A stretch of 64,000 bases of DNA from Testudinibacter aquarius (GTDB lineage: Bacteria > Pseudomonadota > Gammaproteobacteria > Enterobacterales > Pasteurellaceae), in assembly GCF_004342725.1 (NCBI RefSeq), contig NZ_SMCP01000002.1, positions 62,001 through 126,000 of the forward strand. The letters run 5' to 3'. Position numbers and translations under genes: made by a program. The stretch's first letter is position 1; every line of letters starts with the position of its first letter. This document shows, piece by piece, positions 27,923-38,348 of the stretch. The notes beneath the pieces were generated by a model. It was given only the letters and a program-made list of their open reading frames with translations, was not told where the DNA came from and searched no databases.

Positions 27923-30358
27923 ATGAGCAATACCATTTTACACCATTCCCCTCTGTCTAGTGCTGAAGGTGTTAAAAACGCAATTGTACAAAAACTAATC
28001 TTTTCCATTGGCCGCGATCCGGGTGTTGCCAGTCAACGTGACTGGTTGAACGCCACTTTATTGGCGGTTCGTGATTTGGTTTCAGAAGGTTGGCTGAAAA
28101 CACAGCGTGCCACCCAATCACAAAACTGCCGCCGAGTATATTATCTCTCAATGGAATTTTTAATGGGTCGCACCCTGTCTAATGCGATGCTAGCCGAAGG
28201 CATTTACGATGTGGTACGAGAAGCGTTGGAACAATTAGGTCTGAATTTAGAAGACGTGATTGAAAAAGAAGTGGATCCCGGCTTAGGCAACGGGGGATTA
28301 GGTCGTTTGGCTGCCTGTTTCCTCGATTCCATTGCTACCTTAAATTATCCCGGTATGGGCTATGGTATCCGTTATGAATACGGCATGTTCCGCCAAAAAA
28401 TCGTCGATGGTCAACAGGTAGAACGTCCGGATGCTTGGTTGGAAAAAGGTGTACCTTGGGAGTTTATTCGTCCGACCAAGCGCTATAAAGTCGAATTCGG
28501 TGGACGCATCTATTTTGAAGGCGACAAATGCCATTGGGTCGATACCTCACAAATCGTTGCCTTGGGTTATGATCAAATTATTCCGGGCTATGAAACCAAC
28601 ATGGCGAACAGCCTGCGCTTATGGTCAGCCCATGCTGGCGATGTGTTTGATTTAACCAAGTTTAACCGCGGTGACTATTTTGCTGCAATGGAACGCCAAA
28701 ACAGTTCTGAAAATGTCTCACGCGTGTTATATCCGGATGATTCAACCTATGCCGGACGTGAGTTGCGTTTACGCCAAGAATACTTTTTGGTTTCCGCCTC
28801 CCTGCAAGACATCCTAAACCGCCATCGCTGGGAACACAAAACCCTCACTAATCTTGCTGATAAAGTGGCGATTCACTTAAATGACACACACCCGGTACTG
28901 GCGATTCCGGAATTAATGCGTATTCTGATTGATAAAGAAGAGTTTAGCTGGAAAGCTGCGTGGGAAATCACTTGCAAAGTATTCTCTTACACCAATCACA
29001 CCTTGATGAGTGAAGCGTTGGAAACTTGGCCGGTTGATATGATGGGCGCTATTTTGCCACGCCATTTACAGCTTATTTTAGAGATTAATGAACACTTCCT
29101 GGAGAGTATCAAATCTTATACCGAAAAAGATCCGGATTTAATCCGCCGAGTTTCATTAATCGACGAAAACGACGGACGTAAAGTGCGGATGGCATGGCTA
29201 GCGGTGGTCGCTTCACACAAAATCAACGGCGTAGCAAAGCTGCACTCTGACTTGATGGTGAAATCCATTTTTGCTGATTTTGCTAAAATTTATCCAGAAC
29301 GTTTCTGCAATATGACCAACGGAATTACTCCACGTCGCTGGATCGGCGTTGCCAATCCTGGTTTATCCACGGTAATCGACAAATATATCGGTAAATCATG
29401 GCGTAAGGATCTGAGCCACTTAGAACAGCTGAAACAATATGCAGATTTCCCAAAATTTATGCAGGAAGTGCGTGAAGTGAAAAAAGCCAATAAAGTCAAA
29501 TTGGCAAACTATATCGCGCACAACTTGAATATTGTGGTCAACCCTGATGCGCTGTTTGATGTACAAATCAAACGAATTCACGAATATAAACGCCAGCACT
29601 TGAATTTGCTGCATATTATCGCCCGTTATAATGAAATTCTGCGTAACCCGGAAAAAGACTGGACACCACGGGTGTTCATTATTGCCGGTAAAGCAGCATC
29701 GGCTTATTATGCGGCAAAACAAATTATTCGTTTAATCAATGATGTAGCAAAAGTGATCAACAACGATATGCGAGTGCACGACAAACTGAAGCTGGTTTTC
29801 ATTCCGAACTACAGCGTCAGCTTGGCACAATTGATTATTCCGGCAGCTGATGTTTCTGAACAAATTTCGCTGGCGGGTACTGAAGCTTCCGGCACCAGCA
29901 ACATGAAATTTGCCTTGAATGGCGCGTTAACCGTCGGTACTCTGGATGGCGCCAATGTCGAGATTTTGCAGAATGTCGGTGAAGACAATATTTTCATCTT
30001 CGGCAATACCGTAGAACAAGTGGAAGCATTGCGCCACAAAGGCTATCAACCGTCAGCCTATTATGAAAATGATCCGCAATTGCGTGAAGCCTTGCAACAA
30101 ATCACCAGCGGTGCGTTTAGCCCAGAAGAACCGGGACGCTACCAATCATTTTCACCACTGAGTGATTACTATCAAGCCTTCGCAGATTTCCGCAGCTATG
30201 TTGAAGCGCAGCGGGAGATTGACAAAGTGTATAAAGATCAAAATCTTTGGGTTGCCAAAGCAATTCAAAATATTGTGAATATGAGTTATTTCTCCTCTGA
30301 CCGTACCATCAAAGAATATGCTGATCAGATCTGGCATTTACAGCCGGTAAAACTGTAA
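27923..30358 (+). CDS. glgP: Glycogen phosphorylase
   Basis: GlgP phosphorolyses alpha-1,4 chains to glucose 1-phosphate. The 811-residue protein has the phosphorylase landmarks [17 protein letters not shown] and [19 protein letters not shown]. The pyridoxal-phosphate lysine is in [19 protein letters not shown], followed by DGANVEI. It is last in the operon, followed directly by a strong terminator. malQ, which accompanies glg genes in some relatives, is not in the window. Confidence 0.96.
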   Translation: MSNTILHHSPLSSAEGVKNAIVQKLIFSIGRDPGVASQRDWLNATLLAVRDLVSEGWLKTQRATQSQNCRRVYYLSMEFLMGRTLSNAMLAEGIYDVVREALEQLGLNLEDVIEKEVDPGLGNGGLGRLAACFLDSIATLNYPGMGYGIRYEYGMFRQKIVDGQQVERPDAWLEKGVPWEFIRPTKRYKVEFGGRIYFEGDKCHWVDTSQIVALGYDQIIPGYETNMANSLRLWSAHAGDVFDLTKFNRGDYFAAMERQNSSENVSRVLYPDDSTYAGRELRLRQEYFLVSASLQDILNRHRWEHKTLTNLADKVAIHLNDTHPVLAIPELMRILIDKEEFSWKAAWEITCKVFSYTNHTLMSEALETWPVDMMGAILPRHLQLILEINEHFLESIKSYTEKDPDLIRRVSLIDENDGRKVRMAWLAVVASHKINGVAKLHSDLMVKSIFADFAKIYPERFCNMTNGITPRRWIGVANPGLSTVIDKYIGKSWRKDLSHLEQLKQYADFPKFMQEVREVKKANKVKLANYIAHNLNIVVNPDALFDVQIKRIHEYKRQHLNLLHIIARYNEILRNPEKDWTPRVFIIAGKAASAYYAAKQIIRLINDVAKVINNDMRVHDKLKLVFIPNYSVSLAQLIIPAADVSEQISLAGTEASGTSNMKFALNGALTVGTLDGANVEILQNVGEDNIFIFGNTVEQVEALRHKGYQPSAYYENDPQLREALQQITSGAFSPEEPGRYQSFSPLSDYYQAFADFRSYVEAQREIDKVYKDQNLWVAKAIQNIVNMSYFSSDRTIKEYADQIWHLQPVKL

Positions 30359-30372
30359 CCTCGTTCTAGTAA

Positions 30373-30410
30373 AAAAATGCCCCGTTATTGCAGAATAACG
30401 GGGCATTTTT
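30373..30410 (+). terminator. Strong intrinsic terminator of the glg operon
   Basis: A perfect 17-bp stem (core TGCCCCGTTATT / AATAACGGGGCA) with loop GCAG and flanking A and T tracts, 14 bp after the glgP stop. The symmetric tracts let it also work for the convergent PEBP gene. Confidence 0.92.
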
Positions 30411-30421
30411 ATGAAGAGAAA

Positions 30422-30982
30422 TTATTTGCGCTGATAGTACGCAGTAAATGAGGCTTTATCAATCGTGTGTGCATTAACCAAGAAACCACCAAGTGCGGTC
30501 GTGGTGTTTTCGTCTACAGCCAGCTTTTCAGTATTCAGCGCATGCACAGTGAAAATATAGCGGTGAGCATCATCTCCCTGCGGTGGGCAAACGCCGCCCC
30601 AACCGTGATAACCATAATCCGTTCTCAATTGAAATGCGCCTTGCGGCAAATTGGCTTGATCAGCCGCACCGGCATTGGCGGCTAAACCACTGGCTGTTAC
30701 CGGAATATTAACCACATACCAGTGCCAAAAGCCGGAACCTGTCGGCGCATCGGGATCATACACCGATACTGCAAAACTTTTCGTGCCTGCCGGGGCATTT
30801 TTCCAGTGCAGTTCCGGTGATTGATTATTACCACTGCAACCAAAACCGTTAAATTCAAAATCAGCCGAAATGCTGCTATTCGCTTGAATTTGCGGACTGC
30901 TGAGTTGGAAACTGTTATCGGCTTGGGCGCTAGCCGCAACCGCACTGACGATTAATGTTGAAGCTAATTGAGATATTTTCAT
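30422..30982 (-). CDS. Secreted YbhB/YbcL-family protein (PEBP fold)
   Basis: The 186-residue protein starts with a signal peptide (MKISQLASTLIVSAVAASAQA). It has the PEBP signature DPDAPTGSGFWHWYVVNIP and a GYHGWGGVCPPQGDDAHRY segment with the ligand-pocket residues. The family is called Raf-kinase-inhibitor-like after eukaryotic relatives; the bacterial role is unknown. The start at 30982 is preceded by AAGGA. A start 60 bp further up would add residues in front of the signal peptide. Confidence 0.85.
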   Translation of the reverse strand: MKISQLASTLIVSAVAASAQADNSFQLSSPQIQANSSISADFEFNGFGCSGNNQSPELHWKNAPAGTKSFAVSVYDPDAPTGSGFWHWYVVNIPVTASGLAANAGAADQANLPQGAFQLRTDYGYHGWGGVCPPQGDDAHRYIFTVHALNTEKLAVDENTTTALGGFLVNAHTIDKASFTAYYQRK

Positions 30983-31062
30983 TTTAAAATCCTTATAAAC
31001 GTGAATAAGGAGGCTATTTTGCTGCAATACCGTCAAAGCCACTATCCGTTTTAGTGCAATAT

Positions 31063-31866
31063 TTAGCTGTATTCAGTCATTTTATCGGTTTTGATCATCG
31101 ACGGTAAAAGATCAAAGCGTTTCTTAAACGCAGCACTGAAGCGGCTTTGTGAATGATAGCCGCACAACTGAGCAATGTCGGCAAGGTTTTTTGAGGTGCT
31201 GAGAATCAATGAAAGTGCGGTATCCAAGCGTAAATCTTGCAACCATTGCCGAAAATGCGTATCTTCACGCAGCAAGCGGCGTTTCAGTGTACTTTCACTC
31301 ACGTGAAAAGCAGCCGCAATCTCGCTTAAACGCCATGATTTTGCCAAATCATTTTCCACCAGATACTGCATTTTCTCGGTCCAACTGAGTTGTTGGGGCG
31401 AGGGAAAATAGATATTTAATTCAGATAATTGCAGCAATAGCTCCAATGTGCGGTGCTGTTTAACTTGATCGCTGAGATCTGGGTCTTGCAGGCTGAGCCA
31501 TGTCCGCTGAAAACACTCAAATAAGGTTTTTGAATGGCAGCTGATACAATCTTGGGTTTTAACCGGTTTCATCTGTGGGTAATAGCGATAAAACAGTTGT
31601 AAAGTATCCGGCGATAAATTGATGATATGCGAACAGTAATAGCCTTTGCCCAAGGTATTGTTGAAAATGTCCCAGTGGCTGTCTTTTTGCAGGATAAACA
31701 GCTCGTTTTCCACCACATCGTGCGACGATTGATTACGCAAGAAGGTTTTGCGACCGCTCTTTATCAGCCCAATCATCGGATAACGAATATGTACATGCCG
31801 CATTTTGTGATCTTTATCGGCAGCCAATTGTCGGGCATTACTGAAGCTGATGGCCGGTATCATCAT
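31063..31866 (-). CDS. AraC-family transcriptional regulator
   Basis: A 267-residue regulator. Residues about 170-265 form the AraC double HTH (WRLSEIAAAFHVSESTLKRR and NLADIAQLCGYHSQSRFSAAFKKRF). The N-terminal 160 residues have no recognised ligand motif and contain a CISCHS segment with two cysteines. It lies 80 bp upstream of the PEBP gene on the same strand, so regulation of that gene is possible. Confidence 0.85.
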   Translation of the reverse strand: MMIPAISFSNARQLAADKDHKMRHVHIRYPMIGLIKSGRKTFLRNQSSHDVVENELFILQKDSHWDIFNNTLGKGYYCSHIINLSPDTLQLFYRYYPQMKPVKTQDCISCHSKTLFECFQRTWLSLQDPDLSDQVKQHRTLELLLQLSELNIYFPSPQQLSWTEKMQYLVENDLAKSWRLSEIAAAFHVSESTLKRRLLREDTHFRQWLQDLRLDTALSLILSTSKNLADIAQLCGYHSQSRFSAAFKKRFDLLPSMIKTDKMTEYS

Positions 31867-31893
31867 GTTATCTTGCTCCGCTTGTCCTCAAGT

Positions 31894-34326
31894 CTACAGC
31901 AATTTAACCAAACGGTTTAAATCGCTTTGAATCGCACCGGCAGTCATTGCCGGGCCCGAACTGGGACCATGGATAACCAACGGTTTATCTCGATACCATA
32001 GGCTACGAATTAAATAGTGATTTTCACCGGGCAGTGTTTGACTGATCAGATCGTCCGGTTCCAACTGCTCCAAACGTACGGTGGACTGCCCGTTAGCATT
32101 AAAACGGGCGACATAACGCAGCGCCATACCGTCTTCATGTGCGTCCTGATAACGTTGCTGCAAGCGCTGACTGAGCGGCTCCAAGCGTTCAAAAAATTCA
32201 CTTAGCGAAAATTGTTCCGCATCTGCGTCCAATAACGATTCGACTTTAATTTGCTGCGGATCCAGATCATAACCCGCACTTCGCGCCACAATCACCAATT
32301 TCCGCATCGCATCGGCTCCGCTCAAATCTTCGCGCGGATTGCGTTCGCTTAAGCCCTGTTGCCACGCTTGTTCAATCAATTCCGGAAAACTGTAAATATG
32401 CTGCTCATATTGCGAAAACAACCACGTCATCGTGTCAGAAAATGTGCCTTCCACCGATAAAATCGTATCACCACTCTCGACCAAATCACGCAAAATCGTA
32501 TTCAGCGGTAAGCCGCTGCCAATCGTGGCATTATAAAACCAGTAGCTGCCCGATTGGCTAAAGGCATTTTGCAAGGCATGAAACTCACTCAAGGGAAAAG
32601 CCGCCGCGCGTTTATTGGCGCTGATCACATGGAAACCATGTTTGGCAAAATTCATATAATGTTTGGCAACTTCGTCGCTGGCGGTAATATCCAGCACCAC
32701 CAACTCATCAAACGGGTGCCCGCTCATCCAGTTGATCAGCTGCTGCGGCTGCAACTCTTGCGCCGACTGGGCAAATGCTTCGTCAATCGAACGCTGCTGC
32801 AACTGCGGAATCAGCCCTTGATAACTGAGCCAGCCCTTGGTGCTGGAGACCATACCGATCAGCGTAAAATTGAATTTGCTGCGTGCTGACAGCTCTTCGC
32901 GACGTTGGCGGTAAAGCTCAATCCAAGTTTTGGCAATAGAACCATTACCCAATACTACCAAACCAATGCTTTTATGCGGTCGAAACAGATCATCATGTAC
33001 ATTGCGCAGCAACTCGCGTCCGACTTTTTGCCGTAAAATGGCAACCACACTGATCTGTTCCGGTGATTGCCAGATAAATTCAACCTGTTGTGTTTTCAAC
33101 ATCTGTAAAAAGCGCATCATCTGCAATGAATTACGACAAACGCCATAGCCGACAATTGCCAACAGTGCCATATCGTAACGCACAAAAGAGGATTCAACGG
33201 CCAAAGGCAACTGTTTTAGCTGAAGATAAATATTATCTAAATATTCAACCGGATAAGCGAGCTTTAACAATCGCTGTGGTCGATCCAAATTGTGCGCCAA
33301 TGGCAGTAACTGTTGCTGTTCCAGCCATTGAAGTGCGGTTTGTTGCCATTGATCCAGCGGTTGCGTCGGTGGAATCAGCAGCTCAATCAATCCAATTTGG
33401 TTGTGACGGGTCACGATTTTGCCGTTTTCACTGGCAGTCAGGGCATGTTCAATTCGGGTAGAACCATTTTCCGGCTGTAAACTGCTGCGCAGCAACAGGC
33501 TGAGTGAGTGGCTTTTGACCGGCTGCAAGGTTCTGGCGTGCAACACCGGCGCGGCTAAACGCGACAGCTCACTAGCTTCGTCCAATCGCAAAAATGTTAA
33601 TAAATTGGCATGATGAATCTGGTGCGGATCGGCGCTGTAAACACCGGCGACATCGCTCCAAATTGTCACTTTGCTCAGCTCTGCCAATGCTGCAATCTGG
33701 GTCGCGGAATAGTCGGAGCCGTTACGCCCCAACAAAACCGTTTCTTTCGCCCTATTTTGACAGATAAAGCCGGTGATAATCAGGCGTTTGCCCTCTGCCT
33801 GCGCCAAGTACGGTTGCAGTTTGCGGCGGCTAGCGGCAAAAGCGACCTGCGGCATGACCGCTCTTTCGGCATACATAAACAGTCGCGAATCTAAAAAGCA
33901 GCTCTCAATTCCCACTTGGTTGAGGTACGCACTGACCAATCTTGCAGTCCAAATTTCGCCATGTCCCACTACTTCAGCATAAATCGCTTCACTCCATGGC
34001 TTATCCAGCAACGAAGAGAGCGATAAAATATCTTCCAGAAACGGCTGCGAAACTGTTTCGGGGGCATTAAGCAGTTTGTTGGTTTGGGTTAGATATTGAA
34101 ATTTGATTTTTTGCAATTGCTGGTTGGCGCTGACCGGATCGCTGCTTGATAGCGTGACCCAACGAATCAGATTATCGGTCATATCCCCCATTGCCGAAAC
34201 AACGATCAAATCCTGCTGTTGACTATATTTTTTAATTAATTGTGCGACATTGCGGATACGCTCGGCATCAGCCAAACTGCTGCCGCCGAATTTGTGCATC
34301 TCTCTTGTCGGATTTGTTTTCATCAC
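31894..34326 (-). CDS. metL: Bifunctional aspartokinase II / homoserine dehydrogenase II
   Basis: The protein has exactly the E. coli MetL length (810 residues). The kinase domain shows MHKFGGSSLAD, VVGHGEIWTARL and TVLLGRNGSDYSATQIAALA. The dehydrogenase half has GNGSIAKTWIELY (Rossmann), HVISANKRA and the DPRxDLSGxD-type motif NPREDLSGADAMRKLV. It phosphorylates aspartate and reduces aspartate semialdehyde for methionine and threonine synthesis. MetL rather than ThrA is preferred because of closer motif wording and the divergent metJ. Confidence 0.9.
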   Translation of the reverse strand: MMKTNPTREMHKFGGSSLADAERIRNVAQLIKKYSQQQDLIVVSAMGDMTDNLIRWVTLSSSDPVSANQQLQKIKFQYLTQTNKLLNAPETVSQPFLEDILSLSSLLDKPWSEAIYAEVVGHGEIWTARLVSAYLNQVGIESCFLDSRLFMYAERAVMPQVAFAASRRKLQPYLAQAEGKRLIITGFICQNRAKETVLLGRNGSDYSATQIAALAELSKVTIWSDVAGVYSADPHQIHHANLLTFLRLDEASELSRLAAPVLHARTLQPVKSHSLSLLLRSSLQPENGSTRIEHALTASENGKIVTRHNQIGLIELLIPPTQPLDQWQQTALQWLEQQQLLPLAHNLDRPQRLLKLAYPVEYLDNIYLQLKQLPLAVESSFVRYDMALLAIVGYGVCRNSLQMMRFLQMLKTQQVEFIWQSPEQISVVAILRQKVGRELLRNVHDDLFRPHKSIGLVVLGNGSIAKTWIELYRQRREELSARSKFNFTLIGMVSSTKGWLSYQGLIPQLQQRSIDEAFAQSAQELQPQQLINWMSGHPFDELVVLDITASDEVAKHYMNFAKHGFHVISANKRAAAFPLSEFHALQNAFSQSGSYWFYNATIGSGLPLNTILRDLVESGDTILSVEGTFSDTMTWLFSQYEQHIYSFPELIEQAWQQGLSERNPREDLSGADAMRKLVIVARSAGYDLDPQQIKVESLLDADAEQFSLSEFFERLEPLSQRLQQRYQDAHEDGMALRYVARFNANGQSTVRLEQLEPDDLISQTLPGENHYLIRSLWYRDKPLVIHGPSSGPAMTAGAIQSDLNRLVKLL

Positions 34327-34433
34327 ACGCTCCGTTGATCAGCCCGAATCGAGGGGAAAGTCTAAAGGGGGAAATATACGTCGCTCATTTTAACAGTTTT
34401 TTAGCGCTATCAAAATTAAATGCCCGATTTTTT

Positions 34434-34457
34434 GGCAGTCTTGACGTCCAGATTGTT
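34434..34457. promoter_or_regulatory. Candidate MetJ operator (three tandem met boxes)
   Basis: Three abutting 8-mers, GGCAGTCT, TGACGTCC and AGATTGTT, match the met-box consensus AGACGTCT at 5, 6 and 4 of 8 positions. They lie between the divergent metL and metJ. They overlap a possible metJ promoter (TTGTTA, 16 bp, TAAAAT at 34475-34480). Tandem partial boxes are how MetJ binds cooperatively, so autoregulation plus metL repression is plausible. Confidence 0.6.
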
Positions 34458-34519
34458 ATTTCTGCATTTTTTGTTAAAATAGCCAAACTTTCTCTAAGGG
34501 TTATACAACAGGGTGAATT

Positions 34520-34837
34520 ATGGCGGAGTGGGACGGAAAATATATCAGCCCGTATGCAGAGCACGGCAAAAAAAGTGAACAGGTCAAGAAAATTACAGTG
34601 TCGATTCCGATCAAAGTGCTGGAAATTCTCACTAACGAACGCACCCGACGTCAAATCCGCAATCTGCGCCACGCCACCAACAGCGAGTTGCTGTGCGAAG
34701 CCTTTTTGCATGCCTTCACCGGACAACCACTACCGACCGACCACGATCTGATGAAAGAACGTAGCGATGAAATTCCGGAAGATGCCAAAGTGTTAATGCG
34801 CGAGTGCGGTATTGACCCGGACAGTTGGGAATATTGA
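34520..34837 (+). CDS. metJ: Methionine repressor MetJ
   Basis: A 105-residue ribbon-helix-helix repressor that uses S-adenosylmethionine as corepressor. The beta-strand region [24 protein letters not shown] and the helices [25 protein letters not shown] are the MetJ signature, and the ending [10 protein letters not shown] is conserved. It is divergent from metL; in E. coli metJ is divergent from metBL. It converges on the next gene with a 2-bp gap. Confidence 0.97.
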   Translation: MAEWDGKYISPYAEHGKKSEQVKKITVSIPIKVLEILTNERTRRQIRNLRHATNSELLCEAFLHAFTGQPLPTDHDLMKERSDEIPEDAKVLMRECGIDPDSWEY

Positions 34838-34839
34838 TC

Positions 34840-35154
34840 CTACTTTAATAACGGTGTAACAGATAACACCGATTGGGTATCAATGACTTGAAACAGAAAA
34901 TCAATATTCGGGTGTTTACCCGGATTTTGTTTGGCATCAACCACATGTTCCGCAAACAACGCCAACCCCAGCTGCGCCGCTTGTGCATCAAGCTGCTGAA
35001 AACGTTGGGCAAGGGCATAGTAAACTCGTAGCGAACCGAGTTTGCCAACAACCGCCGGAATATGTCGAACCAATTCCCCTTGCGCATTGAATATATCTAA
35101 GCCGCTTAAATGATCGACACTGGGCAACGTTGCCAGATTTTGTTGAAAAGTCAT
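34840..35154 (-). CDS. Small conserved protein, probably DUF2322 family
   Basis: A 104-residue cytoplasmic protein with no signal or membrane segment (MTFQQNLATLPSVDHLSGLDIFNAQGELVRHIPAV). It resembles a short uncharacterised family seen in Haemophilus and Neisseria relatives, which I recall as DUF2322. No catalytic motif is visible. It follows birA by 14 bp on the same strand. An in-frame start at 35175 would overlap birA; the ATG at 35154 has an AGGA upstream. Confidence 0.6.
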   Translation of the reverse strand: MTFQQNLATLPSVDHLSGLDIFNAQGELVRHIPAVVGKLGSLRVYYALAQRFQQLDAQAAQLGLALFAEHVVDAKQNPGKHPNIDFLFQVIDTQSVLSVTPLLK

Positions 35155-35168
35155 CCAAATTCCTCTTA

Positions 35169-36131
35169 TTAACAATTAGGGTCTACTGATAAAGCGCGTA
35201 GCGAAATTTCACCAATCGCAAAGCGCTGTAGTTGCTGATCGGCAGTTTTTAGCAGCAATTCGCCACTTTGTGGATCAATCCCACAACAAATGCCGGAAAT
35301 CGAGTGCTGCTCTAGCAGCAAGGTGATCGGCTGCTGATAAAAATGGTCATAGTCCTGCCAACGTTGCAGATAGTGGCTGATATTCCCCTGTTCTATCTGT
35401 GTAAAAGCACGCTGCAAATGATTTGCCAAGGTTGCAACCAAGTGGTTGCGTTCAATCCGAACCGCACTTTCGCTCAAATTTGCCCAAGCCTGATCAATTT
35501 GCAGCGCAGCGCTGGTTTGCATAGCCAAATTCAAGCCAACACCGATCACTAATTCCTGTGTTTCAGTGCTGAAACGGCGGCTTTCGATCAAGATGCCGCC
35601 TAATTTACGCCCATGCAGATAAATATCGTTTGGCCATTTAATGCTGATCCCTTGCACCCCAAGCGCCACCAGCGTATCGGCAATACAAATCGCCGTGACC
35701 AAGCTAATCGCTTTCAGTTGTTCCGGCGCTTGTTGAAAATGGCGTAATAGTGAAAAATAGAGATTTTGTGCAAACGGCGAATGCCACACACGCCCACGCC
35801 GTCCGCGTCCGGCAGTTTGCATTTCCGCGGTACACACCGTGCCAGACGGCAAACTTTTGTCATTCAGCAAAAATTCATTGGTCGAATCCAGACAGCGAAA
35901 CACCCGTACCGAACCTTGTTCCAACATGCGGTTGATGACTGTTTGATCCAACAAATCCAGCGGACGGGCAAGCTGATAGCGCTGTTGTGCATCTTGCTGT
36001 GGCTGCAAATGCCATGCTGCTAATTGCTGCAAAATCGCACGCTGCTGTTCAGCCGGCATCGGCATTAACAAGTGCGGTTTACCGTCGGCAAGTAATCTTA
36101 AAACCGACTCCAGTAGCGTTTGATCTAACAT
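35169..36131 (-). CDS. birA: Biotin-[acetyl-CoA-carboxylase] ligase
   Basis: BirA attaches biotin to the carboxyl carrier protein of acetyl-CoA carboxylase. The 320-residue protein has the ligase motifs CTAEMQTAGRGRRGRVW (biotinyl-AMP loop), IKWPNDIYLHGRKLGGILIE and VIGVGLNLAM, and the C-terminal SH3-like domain. The N-terminal 65 residues have the length of the E. coli wHTH repressor domain, but the helix-turn-helix consensus is not recognisable. It abuts murB. Confidence 0.93.
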   Translation of the reverse strand: MLDQTLLESVLRLLADGKPHLLMPMPAEQQRAILQQLAAWHLQPQQDAQQRYQLARPLDLLDQTVINRMLEQGSVRVFRCLDSTNEFLLNDKSLPSGTVCTAEMQTAGRGRRGRVWHSPFAQNLYFSLLRHFQQAPEQLKAISLVTAICIADTLVALGVQGISIKWPNDIYLHGRKLGGILIESRRFSTETQELVIGVGLNLAMQTSAALQIDQAWANLSESAVRIERNHLVATLANHLQRAFTQIEQGNISHYLQRWQDYDHFYQQPITLLLEQHSISGICCGIDPQSGELLLKTADQQLQRFAIGEISLRALSVDPNC

Positions 36132-37153
36132 CAGCTGATCGCCTGTTCACTGTCGATTTCACCATTGGCATCAAAGAACCGCACTTCGGGCTGTAGCGCT
36201 ACCCTAAATTTTTGCAACACCTGCTGACGCACATAACGTGCCAATTCCAGTACGTCTGCGGGCTGAGCGTTGTCACGGTTGATCAACACCAATGCTTGTT
36301 GCCGATGTACCGCGGCGCCACCAATTTGATGCCCTTTCAGCCCACATTGATCAATCAACCAGCCGGCTGCCAATTTCACTGTACCGTCGGTTTGCGCAAA
36401 CGCCGGCATCGTCGGATACTCCGCTATCAGTTGTTGATATTGCGCCTGACTGACGCTGGGATTTTTAAAAAAACTGCCGGCATTGCCAAATTCGTTCGGA
36501 TCCGGCAACTTGCTACGCCGCACCGCACAAACCTCATCATAAATTTGCTTAGCACTGACGGTTTGTGGATCAAGTTGGGCAAGTGAGCCGTATTGAAGTT
36601 GTGGCTGCCAGTGTTTTGCCAATTTTAAACCGACAGCAACAATCGCATAGTCTTGGTCGTAAGGCGCATGTTTGAACAGGCTATCGCGATAACCAAATTG
36701 GCAATCTGCTCGACTGAAACGTTGTATTTGACTGCACTTCAAATCCAGCACTTCAACGTATTCGCACACGTCTTTAAACTCTACTCCATAAGCCCCAATA
36801 TTTTGAATCGGCGCACTGCCGACACAGCCGGGAATCAACGCCAAATTTTCTAAACCGTCGTAGCCTAATTCAACGCAACGAGTGACTAATTGATGCCAAT
36901 TTTCGCCACCACCCAGATGCAGATAATGGTATTCGCTGTCTTCACGGTGCTGAATACCGAGGATTCGATTGAGCAGAACCACACCGTTAAAATTTTCTAA
37001 AAACAGTACGTTACTGCCTTGCCCGAGCAATAAACGTGCTTGTCCGGCATATTGCTGCCAATATTGCAACAATTGCCCAACCGAGCCAATTGCTATAATC
37101 TGATTGGCTTGTAGCGGTAAGGCGAAAGTATGAAACGGTTGTAAATTTTGCAT
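36131..37153 (-). CDS. murB: UDP-N-acetylenolpyruvoylglucosamine reductase
   Basis: MurB reduces UDP-GlcNAc-enolpyruvate to UDP-MurNAc in peptidoglycan synthesis, using FAD and NADPH. The 340-residue type I protein shows [11 protein letters not shown] for [20 protein letters not shown], the catalytic serine in [10 protein letters not shown] and [12 protein letters not shown]. Its last base overlaps the birA start, and the order murB-birA is the same as in E. coli. Confidence 0.96.
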   Translation of the reverse strand: MQNLQPFHTFALPLQANQIIAIGSVGQLLQYWQQYAGQARLLLGQGSNVLFLENFNGVVLLNRILGIQHREDSEYHYLHLGGGENWHQLVTRCVELGYDGLENLALIPGCVGSAPIQNIGAYGVEFKDVCEYVEVLDLKCSQIQRFSRADCQFGYRDSLFKHAPYDQDYAIVAVGLKLAKHWQPQLQYGSLAQLDPQTVSAKQIYDEVCAVRRSKLPDPNEFGNAGSFFKNPSVSQAQYQQLIAEYPTMPAFAQTDGTVKLAAGWLIDQCGLKGHQIGGAAVHRQQALVLINRDNAQPADVLELARYVRQQVLQKFRVALQPEVRFFDANGEIDSEQAIS

Positions 37154-37326
37154 AAAATCTCTTCGATAAATAAATAAGGGTTTGTTGCAATACGATCATT
37201 GCGCTTAGTTTACTGATCAAACGACGATGAGCAATCAGAAATTTCAGATAAATCACGATTGCACTGTCGCAGAGGCTGCAGGAATGGATATAATAAAGCC
37301 ACTAAACATAAAAATGGATAAAACGC

Positions 37327-38265
37327 GTGCAAAAATATCGTGGTGAACTGATTCTTTTGGTGGTGAGTATTTTAGCCGCTTCAGGTTGGCTGTTTTCCAA
37401 ATATTCGCTGATGGCACTGCCGCCGGCAGGCTTTATCAGTGTGCGTTTTTTGGCAGCTGCATTGTTGTTTCTCCCCTTTGCCTACCCGCAACTGCGCCGT
37501 CTTTCCAACGCACAACTTAAAAGTGCGGTCACGGTCGGCGCTGCATTCAGCTTGAACCTGTTTTTGTGGGTGCAGGGCATGAGTTATACCGAAAATATGG
37601 GCGAAGGTGCATTTATCGTCAGCCTATCGATGCTGCTTGCGCCGCTGGTGTCTTGGCTGGTATTCAAACACCGTCCGCAGCGAATGTTCTGGTTTTGTTT
37701 GCCACTCGCTGCCGCCGGATTGTTTTTGCTGGCGTCCGGCAGCGGTTTACATTTATCGTTAGGCAATCTGCTGTTTCTTTGCTCCTCACTGGCTGCAGCA
37801 ACTTCTTTTGTACTGAACAACCAATTCTCCAAATCGATTCCCGCGCTACCTTTAACCACCATCCAACTCAGTATGGTCGGACTGTCTTGCGGACTGTTTT
37901 CACTGGCGTTCGAAACTTGGCCTGACTCCGTTTCCTTGACCACTTGGAACTGGGTTGCCGCCAGCGTGCTGATTGCCACCGGCTTCCGTTTTCTGTTACA
38001 AGCCATCGGGCAAAAACATAGCCAAATCACCAACGCCGCAATTATTATGATTCTAGAACCCGTCTGGACATTATTATTGAGCGTCAGCTTGTTAGGCGAA
38101 ATCATCACCTGGCAAAAAGGCTTGGGCTGCATGCTGATTCTAACCGCACTTTTTGCCTATCGCCTACAACCACAATTGCGCTATCGGCTGCTGTTGTGGC
38201 GCAAAAAACAGTGGCGCAAACAAAAGTGGCGCAAGCAGAAGCAACACAAAGTGCGGTTACGCTAG
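37327..38265 (+). CDS. EamA-family (DMT superfamily) transporter
   Basis: A 312-residue inner membrane protein with two EamA repeats and about ten hydrophobic segments (LILLVVSILAASGWLFSKYS, then LSMVGLSCGLFSLAFE). The very basic tail (RKKQWRKQKWRKQKQHKVRLR) is unusual, and its end is encoded by a USS. The start codon is GTG at 37327 with GGATAA upstream. DMT proteins export or import small metabolites; the substrate is unknown. It is divergent from murB and the last gene of the core-like region. Confidence 0.85.
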   Translation: MQKYRGELILLVVSILAASGWLFSKYSLMALPPAGFISVRFLAAALLFLPFAYPQLRRLSNAQLKSAVTVGAAFSLNLFLWVQGMSYTENMGEGAFIVSLSMLLAPLVSWLVFKHRPQRMFWFCLPLAAAGLFLLASGSGLHLSLGNLLFLCSSLAAATSFVLNNQFSKSIPALPLTTIQLSMVGLSCGLFSLAFETWPDSVSLTTWNWVAASVLIATGFRFLLQAIGQKHSQITNAAIIMILEPVWTLLLSVSLLGEIITWQKGLGCMLILTALFAYRLQPQLRYRLLLWRKKQWRKQKWRKQKQHKVRLR

Positions 38266-38303
38266 CCATAACGAACAGCATAACGACTTGCCATACCGCA
38301 CTT
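38249..38303. repeat. Inverted USS pair at the core/accessory boundary
   Basis: AAGTGCGGT (38249-38257, over the transporter stop codon region) and ACCGCACTT (38295-38303) can pair as a 9-bp hairpin. The loop is long. It sits between convergent genes just where the sequence changes to the DUS-bearing, GC-richer region. Confidence 0.6.
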
Positions 38304-38348
38304 TTAGCACTCAGTATAATGGCTTGCCGGTTTGTGCCTAAGTTATCC

